Below, one piece after another: positions 53,655 to 62,480 of a DNA stretch of 64,000 nucleotides. The stretch is taken from positions 220,707 to 284,706 of the forward strand of contig JAHDKT010000029.1 of NCBI GenBank assembly GCA_018436725.1. Direction: 5' to 3'. The stretch's first letter is position 1, and each line of letters opens with the position of its first letter. The translations under genes were made by a program, and so were the position numbers. Source of the DNA: Synergistaceae bacterium. GTDB lineage: Bacteria > Synergistota > Synergistia > Synergistales > Aminobacteriaceae. The notes under the pieces are model-generated. The model had not been told where the DNA came from. It worked only from the letters and a program-made list of their open reading frames with translations, and ran no database searches.

Positions 53655-54467
53655 TTATACTGAAAGCGAGTTCCGCAGGGAGGGGATATCCGCGCCCCGG
53701 GCCACCCCGATGATTTCCGCCATCACTGAAACTGCGATCTCCTCCGGCGTCTCGGCGCATATGGGCAGCCCCACCGGCTGAAATATACGGTCCAGGTGCT
53801 CTTTGGAGACGCTTTCTTTAAGAAGACGATCCCGCACGAACGCTCCCTTTCTTCTGGAACCGATCATGCCTATGTATGCGGCCTTCTTCCCATCCGTCAT
53901 CTTCACTACATCGGCGTCGAGAATATGACCGCGGGTCACGATCACCGCAAACGTCCCCGCGTGAAAGTCGGGGGCATGCTTGAAGTAGTCTTCCAAAGGG
54001 CAGCAGACGGTTTTTCCCCAAGGGATATTTTCGCTGTTGGCGAACTCCTCCCGTTCGTCCCAGACGACGACGGAAAATCCGGACATATCGCCGAGGCGGG
54101 CGATCGCTTTCCCCACGTGCCCCGCGCCGAAGATCGCCAGTTCGCGTTTCCTGCCGATCACTTCCAGATAGACGCCCATCGCCCCTCCGCAAGCGGCGCC
54201 TTCGAGAGCAGCTTCGGTCGCGGAGAGAGCCTCCCGATAGAACTCGGCTCCTGTTCCCTTTTCCATCAGCGCGAGAGCTTCGGCGATCACGCGATGCTCG
54301 GTGATACCGCCACCCACGGTCCCTTCGATCTTCCCTCCCGGGAAAACAAGCATCGACGAGCCCATACTTCTCGGGGTGGAGCCGATCTCCTCGACTACAG
54401 TGCAGAGCACTGCCGGTCGCCCTTCTTCATAAAGCGAAACAACGCGACGTGCGGTTACGATGTCCAT
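53655..54467 (-). CDS. xdhC: XdhC/CoxI family protein (molybdenum hydroxylase accessory type)
   Basis: 270 residues. N-terminal CoxI domain with EEIGSTPRSMGSSMLVFPGG and VGGGITEHRV (usually GGGCxE; here Ile replaces the Cys), and a C-terminal NAD-binding XdhC domain (LAIFGAGHVGKAIARLGDM, then VVVWDEREEFAN). In xanthine dehydrogenase systems XdhC inserts sulfurated molybdopterin; no molybdenum hydroxylase subunit is in the window, so the target lies elsewhere. An ATG at 54467 with GGGAGG upstream is the start, although the frame is open to 54593. Confidence 0.9.
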   Translation of the reverse strand: MDIVTARRVVSLYEEGRPAVLCTVVEEIGSTPRSMGSSMLVFPGGKIEGTVGGGITEHRVIAEALALMEKGTGAEFYREALSATEAALEGAACGGAMGVYLEVIGRKRELAIFGAGHVGKAIARLGDMSGFSVVVWDEREEFANSENIPWGKTVCCPLEDYFKHAPDFHAGTFAVIVTRGHILDADVVKMTDGKKAAYIGMIGSRRKGAFVRDRLLKESVSKEHLDRIFQPVGLPICAETPEEIAVSVMAEIIGVARGADIPSLRNSLSV

Positions 54468-54545
54468 TTTTTCCTCCCTTTGCAAGCAGCAGAAGCTGCG
54501 AATGTTCCCATCAAAATCGGGAGATTGGTCGAATTTCCCCTGTAG

Positions 54546-54551
54546 TATAAT
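54546..54551 (+). promoter_or_regulatory. Probable -10 box for larE
   Basis: A perfect TATAAT lies 36 nt upstream of the larE start; the -35 is unclear (TTGGTC at a 15-nt spacing is the best match). Confidence 0.4.
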
Positions 54552-54586
54552 CAAAGAACATTGTCTGAACAAGGGAGGATGAGAAT

Positions 54587-55471
54587 ATGACATATTCTCT
54601 ATCTGAAAAAATTGAACAATTGCTTTTGATGTTGAAGGAGATGGAGAGCGTTGTCGTGGCTTTTTCCGGAGGGGTCGACAGCACGTTTCTCGCTGCTGCG
54701 GCAGTTCGGGTCCTCGGAGATAAAGCGGTCGCCGTCACCGCCGAGTCGCCCACTCTCCCCTCATGGGAACGCGAGGATGCGGAGCGCTACGCCACATCCA
54801 TCGGTATTCGCCATATCATCGTACCGCTTTCCGAACTGGAGGACCCCCACTTTGTCTCCAACCAGAAGGATAGATGCTATCACTGCAAGAAATTTCGCTT
54901 CACAAACATCGCCATGTGGGCGAAGCGGGAGGGGTATGCATGGATACTTGATGGTTCCAACACGGACGACCTGAAGGATTACCGTCCTGGAATGCGTGCC
55001 GTGTCGGAACTTGAAGGGGTCCGAAGCCCGTTGCTGGAGGCGGGGTTCGGCAAGGAGGAAATACGGACTGTTTCGAAGGAATGGAATCTACCGTCCTGGA
55101 GCAAACCCGCCGCAGCCTGTCTGTCGAGCAGAATAGCCTACGGAACCCCTATCACCGAGGCCAATCTGCTTCAGGTGGAAAGGGCGGAAAAGCTTGTCCG
55201 CTCCTTCTGCCCTCCGGAGACGCAGATACGGGTGCGTCACCACGGCTTTTTGGCGAGGATCGAGGCGGCTCCGTCCATATTGTCCGTTCTCGTGGAACCG
55301 TCGACTGCGGAGAAGATCTCGGAGGCTCTCGTTGCGCTCGGCTTCTCGTACGTCACGCTCGACCTTTCGGGATACCGCATGGGCAGCATGAACACGCTGC
55401 TCGCCGATAACCGACTCTCAACGCCGGGAGAGCCGAAGGCAATCGGCGAAAGCGGAAATACGCGAGCATAG
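54587..55471 (+). CDS. larE: ATP-dependent sacrificial sulfur transferase LarE
   Basis: 294 residues of the PP-loop ATPase family. SGGVDST near the N-terminus binds ATP; the conserved sulfur-donating Cys lies in KPAAACLSSRIAYG. In Lactiplantibacillus plantarum LarE gives up the sulfur of its own cysteine to make the nickel-pincer nucleotide of lactate racemase. LarB, LarC and LarA are not present, so this copy may supply sulfur elsewhere. Divergent from xdhC, ending at a 10-to-11-bp terminator. Confidence 0.93.
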   Translation: MTYSLSEKIEQLLLMLKEMESVVVAFSGGVDSTFLAAAAVRVLGDKAVAVTAESPTLPSWEREDAERYATSIGIRHIIVPLSELEDPHFVSNQKDRCYHCKKFRFTNIAMWAKREGYAWILDGSNTDDLKDYRPGMRAVSELEGVRSPLLEAGFGKEEIRTVSKEWNLPSWSKPAAACLSSRIAYGTPITEANLLQVERAEKLVRSFCPPETQIRVRHHGFLARIEAAPSILSVLVEPSTAEKISEALVALGFSYVTLDLSGYRMGSMNTLLADNRLSTPGEPKAIGESGNTRA

Positions 55472-55479
55472 CGTCTCCT

Positions 55480-55509
55480 CGCCCCGAGGCGGGAGAGTGC
55501 CTCGGGGCG
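55480..55509 (+). terminator. Terminator after larE
   Basis: CGCCCCGAGGC (55480-55490) pairs with GCCTCGGGGCG (55499-55509) over 11 bp. Confidence 0.7.
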
Positions 55510-55520
55510 TCCTCTGCTGC

Positions 55521-55560
55521 TTGACATAGGTTCCTTTTCGGTTTATCATTCTTCTATGAT
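55521..55560 (+). promoter_or_regulatory. ars operon promoter and candidate ArsR operator
   Basis: TTGACA (55521-55526), 17-nt spacer, TATCAT (55544-55549). An inverted repeat ATCAT-N6-ATGAT (55545-55560) overlaps the -10 box and predicted start, a position where ArsR repressors often bind. Confidence 0.6.
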
Positions 55561-55637
55561 TAGCTAAATATAAAAATATAGATTTTGCAACTCCATGAAG
55601 CGAGGTTGACCGGTGGAAAAAGACGAGGGGGTGCGCC

Positions 55638-55994
55638 GTGGAAGTTGTTCTCGAGAAGATGAAAGCTCTCTCCGACAAAAACCGTCTGCGTGTAGTCGCT
55701 GCGCTGATGGAAAACGAAGAACTCTGCGTGTGTCAAATCACGGAGATGCTTGGCATCGCTACTCCGACAGTGTCGCGGCATATGTCGATTCTCCTTGGAG
55801 CTTCCCTTGTCGAAAGCCGAAAAGAGGGACGTTGGGTCTACTACTCGCTCTCTGCGGCGTTCCCGAACCCCCTCCTTCGATGGGTCGATGATTCTCTGGC
55901 GAACTCCGCATCGCTTGCCTCGGATCGGCAGAAACTAAGCCGTATTCTCCGCTGCGAACCTGAAGAACTGTGCAGGCAGCAAAAAGACAAATAA
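55638..55994 (+). CDS. arsR: ArsR-family metalloregulatory repressor
   Basis: 118 residues, small winged-helix repressor. The As(III)/Sb(III) site ELCVCQITEMLGI is present; the HTH continues ATPTVSRHMSILLGASLVES, then the beta-wing RKEGRWVYYSL. The GTG at 55638 follows GAGGGGG. It controls its own operon with arsD and arsA downstream, presumably releasing DNA when arsenite binds the two Cys. Confidence 0.93.
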   Translation: MEVVLEKMKALSDKNRLRVVAALMENEELCVCQITEMLGIATPTVSRHMSILLGASLVESRKEGRWVYYSLSAAFPNPLLRWVDDSLANSASLASDRQKLSRILRCEPEELCRQQKDK

Positions 55995-56009
55995 CAAGGA
56001 GGTTTTTCT

Positions 56010-56426
56010 GTGAACGCTATCGAAAACGCTTCGGTACAAACTCCGGCAATGATGAAGACCCTGAAAATCTACGATCCTGCTCTTTGCTGCTCTTCAGGCG
56101 TCTGCGGTCCTTCTGTGGACCCGGAACTGGCCCGTTTCGCGGGCACAATTGAGTTTCTCAAGCGTTTTACGACAATCACCATAGAACGTTTCAACATGGG
56201 GCAAAACCCGCGCGCTTTTGCAGAGAACGTAGCTGTGCTGCGCCTTCTCTCCGACGAAGGAGCGCAGGCGCTGCCCTTTGTTTTTGTCGACGACGAACTG
56301 GTCTTCCATTCCCGCTACCCCTCACGGGAGGAAATTCTCGGGGTCTTGGGACTTGAAGGCGAATCGTTCAGGGAGGGGATTTCCCCGAGGCGAGGGTGTT
56401 GCAGCGAGGGAGGCTGTTGCCGTTGA
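56010..56426 (+). CDS. arsD: Arsenic metallochaperone ArsD
   Basis: 138 residues. The core motif LKIYDPALCCSSGVCGPSVD gives the Cys-Cys-x4-Cys arsenite site, and the C-terminal SPRRGCCSEGGCCR carries the two vicinal Cys pairs of full-length ArsD. It transfers arsenite to ArsA. The GTG at 56010 has AAGGAGG upstream and gives a 14-residue N-terminal extension over the E. coli plasmid protein. It overlaps arsA by four bases. Confidence 0.93.
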   Translation: MNAIENASVQTPAMMKTLKIYDPALCCSSGVCGPSVDPELARFAGTIEFLKRFTTITIERFNMGQNPRAFAENVAVLRLLSDEGAQALPFVFVDDELVFHSRYPSREEILGVLGLEGESFREGISPRRGCCSEGGCCR

Positions 56427-58201
56427 AAGAGTTTTTAAACGCACTCCCTCGTTTTCTTTTTTTCACGGGCAAAGGGGGAGTCGGCAAGACATCCATGGCC
56501 TGCGCCGTTGCGCTGGGCTTGGCTGATAAAGGACGGAAAGTACTTCTTATAAGCACCGATCCAGCCTCGAATCTGGACGAAGTACTGGAGACGCCTCTTT
56601 CATCCAGGCCGACCCCTCTTAGAACAGTTCCGAATCTGGAGGCGCTCAACATCAATCCCATCGAAGCGGCCGCAGAGTATCGGGAGCGCGTGGTGGGGCC
56701 CTATCGAGGGGTTCTGCCCGAGGCGGCCGTCGCTCGTATCGAAGAACAGCTTTCTGGAGCGTGCACCGTCGAAATAGCCGGCTTTAACGAGTTTTCCAAG
56801 AGAATCGGAGACGACGATGAGGTACGGACCTACGATCATATCGTCCTCGATACGGCGCCCACAGGGCACACGCTGCGGCTCCTGAGCCTCCCGTCGGCCT
56901 GGAATGACTTCATTGCCGAGAATACGACGGGCAGTTCCTGCCTTGGTCCCGTGGCCGGGTTGAAGGAGCAGAAACAACTGTTCGAACGTGTTCTGGCCGC
57001 CTTGAAGGATCCGGAAAAGACGCTTTTGATCCTCGTTTCCAGAGCCGAAAACATCGCTCTCGCCGAGGCGAGCCGGGCCGCCGAAGAGCTGGCTGCGCTT
57101 GGGCTGACCAACCGCTATCTCATTATCAACGGGCTCTTTTCATCCATTTCCGACGACGCTGTGGCCCGAGCCTTCCTCGAAAAGTCTCGCGCGGCCCTGG
57201 AAGCGATTCCTCGGACGCTGGCTGCACTCCCGACGACAACGGTTCCCTTCCGGCCGTCCGGCGTAATGGGCGTTCAAGCGCTTCGCGCGGTCCTGGAAGC
57301 CGACGCGGGCGTTCGGGATGCGGACGACACCGACGGCCTGGAGGAAGCCCTCTCGCCTGTACTCGCTCGCACAACATCGTGGCCCGCTTTTATTACAAGC
57401 CTTGAGAAGGAAGGACACGGCGTCGTAATGACTCTCGGAAAGGGCGGTGTCGGAAAGACATCGATGGCCGCGATGATCGCCGCCCAACTGGTCCAAAGAG
57501 GACACATCGTGCGTCTTTCCACGACCGATCCGGCGGCGCATGTTTCCGAAATCATAGGTGAGGGCCTGCCGAATCTTAAGGTCGAGCGGATAGATCCGAA
57601 AACGGAGACATCGCGATACGTGGCCGCGGTGCTGGAACAAAACCGACCCGTACTCTCCGACGACGATTTGGCGCTGCTTGCGGAGGAGCTTCGTTCTCCC
57701 TGCATCGAGGAAATCGCCGTCTTTCAGGCATTTGCTCGTACCGTGGCTCGCGGAGAAAAGGAATTCGTCGTTCTCGATACGGCGCCGACGGGACATACCC
57801 TGCTGCTTCTCGACGCCACCCAGTCATATCATCGCGAGGTGGCCAAGTCTTCCGGAGACTTGCCCGTCGAGGTTGCGGAGCTTCTGCCTCGTCTGAGAAA
57901 TCCCGCCTTCGTAAAAATCGTGGTCGTCGCTCTGCCGGAAGCTACGCCGGTACATGAGGCCTCCGCGCTGCAAGACGAGTTGCGGAGGGCTGGAATCGAA
58001 CCTCACGGTTGGGTTCTGAACCGTGTCTTCGCGCTCTCCGGCACCCGGGATCCCGTACTCCGAGCCAAAGGCCTCGATGAAATAGCCTATATCGAAGAGG
58101 TCGTCGAGCGTTATGCGAGTCGCGTCGCACTCTCTCCATGGATTGCCGAAGAGTTGAAAGGATCCCGAAACCTGAGGGGGCTTATGGGGGAGAACCCCTA
58201 A
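56423..58201 (+). CDS. arsA: Arsenite efflux ATPase ArsA (two-domain)
   Basis: 592 residues with two homologous P-loop halves: GKGGVGKTSMACAV near residue 16 and GKGGVGKTSMAAMI near 340, each with a DTAPTGHTL switch. The metal Cys of ArsA are in LSGACTVEIAGFNEF (Cys113-like), SSCLGPVAGLKEQ (Cys172-like) and ELRSPCIEEIAVFQAF (Cys422-like), so allosteric binding should be intact. A TTG at 56423, overlapping the arsD stop, with GAGGGAGGC upstream, is the most likely start. ArsA drives an ArsB pump, but no arsB or acr3 follows here. Confidence 0.92.
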   Translation: MKEFLNALPRFLFFTGKGGVGKTSMACAVALGLADKGRKVLLISTDPASNLDEVLETPLSSRPTPLRTVPNLEALNINPIEAAAEYRERVVGPYRGVLPEAAVARIEEQLSGACTVEIAGFNEFSKRIGDDDEVRTYDHIVLDTAPTGHTLRLLSLPSAWNDFIAENTTGSSCLGPVAGLKEQKQLFERVLAALKDPEKTLLILVSRAENIALAEASRAAEELAALGLTNRYLIINGLFSSISDDAVARAFLEKSRAALEAIPRTLAALPTTTVPFRPSGVMGVQALRAVLEADAGVRDADDTDGLEEALSPVLARTTSWPAFITSLEKEGHGVVMTLGKGGVGKTSMAAMIAAQLVQRGHIVRLSTTDPAAHVSEIIGEGLPNLKVERIDPKTETSRYVAAVLEQNRPVLSDDDLALLAEELRSPCIEEIAVFQAFARTVARGEKEFVVLDTAPTGHTLLLLDATQSYHREVAKSSGDLPVEVAELLPRLRNPAFVKIVVVALPEATPVHEASALQDELRRAGIEPHGWVLNRVFALSGTRDPVLRAKGLDEIAYIEEVVERYASRVALSPWIAEELKGSRNLRGLMGENP

Positions 58202-58301
58202 AATGCTCAAGAAATCCTGAAGGTGTTCACGCTACGGGCAGGGAGTTGAAAATATGTCTTCGGACAATGCCGTCAGAGGAAAAGCCGAATCTCCCGATAA
58301 G

Positions 58302-58341
58302 AACGCAACGAAGCCCCCGGTACCGGGGGCTTCGTTGCGTT
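58302..58341. repeat. Perfect 40-bp palindrome between arsA and the copper genes
   Basis: Twenty bases (starting AACGCAACGAAGCCCC) are followed by their exact reverse complement, centre GGTACC with no loop. No U-tract follows. It may end the ars transcript in either direction or form a cruciform. The remainder of the 311-nt gap up to 58512 is AT-rich and holds no clear promoter that I can name. Confidence 0.75.
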
Positions 58342-58512
58342 GAAGTGTTCACCAAATCGCACTTCTTTATGCTCACAGATTCTTGAACGACTTCCACATA
58401 ATTTCTTCATATTTTCCCGATATCATTTCAACGGTTGCGGCCGTCGATCGGCGGTATCCGCTGATCGACGCCACCGCGTCCGAGTATGAATCGACTCAAA
58501 AGGGGTGAAAGT

Positions 58513-59940
58513 ATGAGAGAGAATTGTGAAACAACTCGTCTCTACGTGGCGGGGATGACGTGCGCCGGATGCGAAGGGATCCTGGAAAACGCCTTGAAAG
58601 AGACTCCCGGAGTTTTAGCAGCCAAGGCGAATTTCGGAGGAGGATATATCGATGTTTTTCACGAAGGAGACGTGTCCGCTGAAACTCTTTCGCAGAGCGT
58701 CGAGAATGCAGGTGATTATTCGGTAACCACTGGGGAGAGAAAATCCTCCGGGGGGCTTCGGGCCATCATCCCTGTAAGTGCGGCTTTGATAGTGTTTTTT
58801 GCGCTTCGGTATTTTGGAGTCGATCCGGCGCTTGTTCCCATGATCGATTCCTCCGCCGGACTTGGTTTTCTTTTTGTAATCGGCCTGACGACCTCGCTGC
58901 ACTGCGTAGGAATGTGCGGAGGAATTCAGATCGCCCAGTGCACGAGAGCGCCCTCCGGAGAAAGAGCGTTGATTCCGGCGTTTCTCTATAATTCGGGCAG
59001 GGTCGTTTCCTACACGCTGCTCGGCGGTATTATCGGCATGGCGGGATCAGTTTTGAGCTTCTCTCCTCGGGTTCAGGGCGGCATTATGCTGGTGGCCGCG
59101 TTTTTCATGGCCTTGATGGGATTGAACTCGCTCCTTCCCGATATGGTACGATTCCGTTTCGCCCTCCCTTCAACTCTTTCGACGCTGCGCAATCGGCTAT
59201 CGAACGGACGAGGAGCGTTCGTAATCGGTATGCTCAACGGATTGATGCCGTGCGGTCCTCTTCAGGCTATGCAGCTCTATGCCCTCGGAACGGGGAGTTT
59301 TATCGGGGGCGCGTCGGCCATGTTCGCATTCAGCCTTGGAACAGTTCCTCTTATGTTCGGACTTGGGGCGGCGAGTTCGCTGCTGACACGAAAATTCCGG
59401 GGGATCATGAAGGTCGCCGGAGGTGGACTCCTCCTTGTTTTGGCCCTCTTTATGGCGCGGAACGGACTGGCGCTCGCCGGTTTTGCTGGATTTTGCACCT
59501 TCGATGGGCGTGGAAAAGACGCCGCATTCGTTGACTTCTCTTCTTCGCCTTCCTCGCCTGCGGTATCGTCGGTTCAAACAGCGGAAGCATCGGAACGGCT
59601 TGTCGTTGTGGAGGTGTCGAACAGAGGATACGCGACCGTGAGCATACCCGTAGGAGTGCCGGTGAAACTTGTTTTCAGGGCGACGGCTCGCTCGCTCAAC
59701 GGATGCAACAACGCCATCGTCATTCCATCGTTGAATCTGCGACTGCGCTTGCGACCGGGAGATACCGCGACGCCGGTATTCATGGCGGATGCTCCCGGAA
59801 GGATTCTCTATTCATGTTGGATGGGGATGATTCCAGGAATAATCAATGTTGTAGAGCAGGGTGACCTCCCACCATCCTCTGTGGAAAAATTCCCTGTAAC
59901 ACCCTTCGGTCCTCGTGTCGATGCGGTGCCTCGAGAATAA
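58513..59940 (+). CDS. HMA-TauE/SafE-cupredoxin fusion membrane protein (heavy-metal handling)
   Basis: 475 residues in three parts: an N-terminal HMA domain with GMTCAGCEGIL (Cys17, Cys20); a six-helix TauE/SafE-like domain (LTTSLHCVGMCGGIQIAQC, GMLNGLMPCGPLQAMQLYA), with CVGMCGG and MPCGP likely metal sites; and a C-terminal periplasmic cupredoxin-like domain (VEVSNRGYATVSIPVGVPVK, then NGCNNAIVIPSLN and LYSCWMGMIPG). Known family fusions of this type handle copper. The ATG at 58513 follows AGGGGTGAAA. Fifty-six nt separate it from copA. Confidence 0.85.
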   Translation: MRENCETTRLYVAGMTCAGCEGILENALKETPGVLAAKANFGGGYIDVFHEGDVSAETLSQSVENAGDYSVTTGERKSSGGLRAIIPVSAALIVFFALRYFGVDPALVPMIDSSAGLGFLFVIGLTTSLHCVGMCGGIQIAQCTRAPSGERALIPAFLYNSGRVVSYTLLGGIIGMAGSVLSFSPRVQGGIMLVAAFFMALMGLNSLLPDMVRFRFALPSTLSTLRNRLSNGRGAFVIGMLNGLMPCGPLQAMQLYALGTGSFIGGASAMFAFSLGTVPLMFGLGAASSLLTRKFRGIMKVAGGGLLLVLALFMARNGLALAGFAGFCTFDGRGKDAAFVDFSSSPSSPAVSSVQTAEASERLVVVEVSNRGYATVSIPVGVPVKLVFRATARSLNGCNNAIVIPSLNLRLRLRPGDTATPVFMADAPGRILYSCWMGMIPGIINVVEQGDLPPSSVEKFPVTPFGPRVDAVPRE

Positions 59941-59996
59941 TACGGTCGACGCCGAGCCGTTGTCTCAAAAACTCTTAAAAAACGGAGGAGATACAC

Positions 59997-62480
59997 TTGA
60001 AACAGACCTTTACAATTTCTGGAATGAGCTGCGCCGCGTGCGCAGCGGCGGTGGAAAAGGCGGTCGTCAAACTGCCCGGAGTGACGGAGGCTTCGGTAAA
60101 CCCGGCCACTGAAAAATTGACCGTGGACCAGGAGCCTTTCGAAGAGAACGCGATTATATCCGCCGTTGAAAAGGCTGGGTACGGAGCGCTTCCTGCGGAA
60201 AGAGAACCGACGGAGGTGATCCTCTCCATCGGAGGGATGCACTGCGCCGCATGCGCCGCCGCGATCGAGAAGGGGCTCGCCAAAATCGAAGGCGTAGTGG
60301 AGGCGTCGGTGAACTTGGCCACGGAAAAAGCGGTCGTCCGCTACCTTCCCGGTGGAGCCGATACTCGCGTCTTTCGCGAGACGATAGAAAAACTCGGCTT
60401 CCATCTGGAGGAGTCGAGCCGCAGAGGAACCGCCGAAAGAGAGCGGGAACGACGGAAGAGCGAGATGTGGGCGAATCTCCTCAAAGTTGTCGCCGCATGT
60501 TCGTTCGCCGCCCCCCTGTTCTATCTCGCGATGGGGGCAATGCTCGACTGGCCCGTACCGAACTCGCTTCACCCTATGCAGTATCCTCTCGTCTTCGCTC
60601 TTGCGCAGGTGACCCTTCTGGTACCCATCGTGGCGGCGGGAAGCGGTTTTTTCACCGTTGGAACCCGCGCTCTTTTCCGCCTCTCCCCGAACATGGATTC
60701 GCTCATAGCCATAGGGACTTCGGCCGCCATGCTCTACAGCTTTATCGCCATGATCAGGATGGTATTCGGCGACCTTGCGGCGATGGATGATCTCTATTTC
60801 GAGACGGCGGGAGTTATTCTCGCCCTGGTAATGTTGGGTAAGTATCTTGAAGCCAGGTCGAAAGGGAAGACGTCGGAGGCGATTTTCCGCCTTATGGAAC
60901 TTGCCCCTCCCACTGCGACGACGGTTCGCGATGGACGGGAGATCGAAATCGACGTCGCGGAGTTGAAAGAGGGCGACAGCGTCGTTGTCAAACCCGGAGG
61001 GCGTATCCCCGTGGACGGCGTCGTGATCGAAGGGCACTCGGCGGTGGACGAATCCATGCTTACCGGAGAGAGCATCCCCGTGGACAAGAACGTCGGCGAA
61101 AAAGTCGCGGCGGGAAGCATCAACCGTCTGGGATCCTTCGTCTTCCGGGCGACGCGGGTAGGGGACGACACGACGCTCTCCCGTCTCGTCAAACTTGTCG
61201 AAGAGGCGCAGGCGCACAAAGCGCCCATAGCGAGGCTCGCGGATATCGTCTCCGGATATTTCGTTCCCGTTGTCGTTCTCATCGCGATCATTTCCGCAGT
61301 AGGATGGCTGCTGGCCGGGAGCACGCTCCCCTTCGCTCTTACCGCGTTCATCGCGGTTCTCGTGATCGCATGCCCCTGCGCGCTCGGCCTCGCGACGCCC
61401 ACTGCGATCATGGTGGGAACAGGCAAGGGGGCGGAATACGGGATCCTCATTAAAAGCGGAGAAGCGTTGGAGACGGCTCACAAAGTTCGTACGGTGATCC
61501 TGGACAAGACGGGAACGATTACGGAGGGAAAACCGGCGCTTACTGATATTGTGGCCTTCGGAAGCTTTATCGACGAGGAGATACTCCGCATGGCGGCCTC
61601 CGCCGAGAAAGGATCGGAGCATCCTTTGGGCGAGGCGATCGTGCGAGGGGCCGAAGATCGGAATCTCGCGCTGCTTTCCTCCGAGAACTTCCTCGCGATT
61701 CCAGGAAAGGGCGTGCAAACAGTCGTCGACGGTAAAAGCGTCGTGTTGGGGAACGCAGTCCTTCTCGCGGATGCGGGCGTCTCGCTCGATGAAGGGACCT
61801 CCTCTCTTGATCGGCTCGCCGACGAGGGGAAAACGCCGATGCTTCTTGCTGTGGACGGCCGTCTGGCGGGGATTGTAGCCGTCGCCGACACGGTGAAGGT
61901 CGGCAGCGCCGCAGCCGTGGCGCGTATGAAGGAAATGGGGCTGACCGTAGTGATGATCACCGGCGACAACGACCGCACCGCTCGGGCGATAGCCAGGCAG
62001 ACCGGCGTCGATCGGGTGCTCTCCGGCGTGCTGCCCGACGGCAAGGCCGAAGAGGTAAAACGGTTACAACAGGAAGGGGCCGTTGTCGCCATGGTGGGCG
62101 ACGGCATCAACGACGCCCCCGCGCTGGCGATGGCGGACGTCGGTATCGCCATCGGCTCGGGAACCGACGTGGCCATGGAGTCCGCCGACATCGTTCTTGT
62201 GCACAGCGATCTTCAGGATATTCCCTCGGCCATCGAGCTGTCCCGTCGTACTTTGCGCACTATCAAACAGAATCTGTTCTGGGCGTTTTTCTACAACGTC
62301 ATAGGTATCCCGGTGGCGGCGGGAGTGCTGCATATTTTCGGCGGCCCTCTGCTCAACCCGATCTACGCCGCTCTTGCGATGTCCTTTAGTTCGGTTTCCG
62401 TAGTGGCCAACGCCCTCAGGCTCAAGACGTTCAAACCCCTCAGGGGTGCGCGCCCTTCGGTGAAAGGAGAGTCAGCATAA
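59997..62480 (+). CDS. copA: Copper-translocating P1B-type ATPase CopA
   Basis: 827 residues. Two N-terminal HMA domains with GMSCAAC (Cys12, Cys15) and GMHCAAC (Cys83, Cys86); the CPC membrane motif in VIACPCALGLATPTA; phosphorylation site DKTGT; HP motif SEHPLGEAI; hinge VGDGINDAPAL. It exports Cu(I). The start is a TTG at 59997 behind AACGGAGGAG. Its stop shares a base with the ATG of the secreted protein gene that follows, so the two are coupled. Confidence 0.96.
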   Translation: MKQTFTISGMSCAACAAAVEKAVVKLPGVTEASVNPATEKLTVDQEPFEENAIISAVEKAGYGALPAEREPTEVILSIGGMHCAACAAAIEKGLAKIEGVVEASVNLATEKAVVRYLPGGADTRVFRETIEKLGFHLEESSRRGTAERERERRKSEMWANLLKVVAACSFAAPLFYLAMGAMLDWPVPNSLHPMQYPLVFALAQVTLLVPIVAAGSGFFTVGTRALFRLSPNMDSLIAIGTSAAMLYSFIAMIRMVFGDLAAMDDLYFETAGVILALVMLGKYLEARSKGKTSEAIFRLMELAPPTATTVRDGREIEIDVAELKEGDSVVVKPGGRIPVDGVVIEGHSAVDESMLTGESIPVDKNVGEKVAAGSINRLGSFVFRATRVGDDTTLSRLVKLVEEAQAHKAPIARLADIVSGYFVPVVVLIAIISAVGWLLAGSTLPFALTAFIAVLVIACPCALGLATPTAIMVGTGKGAEYGILIKSGEALETAHKVRTVILDKTGTITEGKPALTDIVAFGSFIDEEILRMAASAEKGSEHPLGEAIVRGAEDRNLALLSSENFLAIPGKGVQTVVDGKSVVLGNAVLLADAGVSLDEGTSSLDRLADEGKTPMLLAVDGRLAGIVAVADTVKVGSAAAVARMKEMGLTVVMITGDNDRTARAIARQTGVDRVLSGVLPDGKAEEVKRLQQEGAVVAMVGDGINDAPALAMADVGIAIGSGTDVAMESADIVLVHSDLQDIPSAIELSRRTLRTIKQNLFWAFFYNVIGIPVAAGVLHIFGGPLLNPIYAALAMSFSSVSVVANALRLKTFKPLRGARPSVKGESA

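Noticed and set aside
59808..61718. 636-residue open frame on the minus strand
   Set aside because: It lies antisense to copA and the end of the HMA-TauE fusion, has low-complexity charged composition and no SD; a shadow of GC-rich codon bias.
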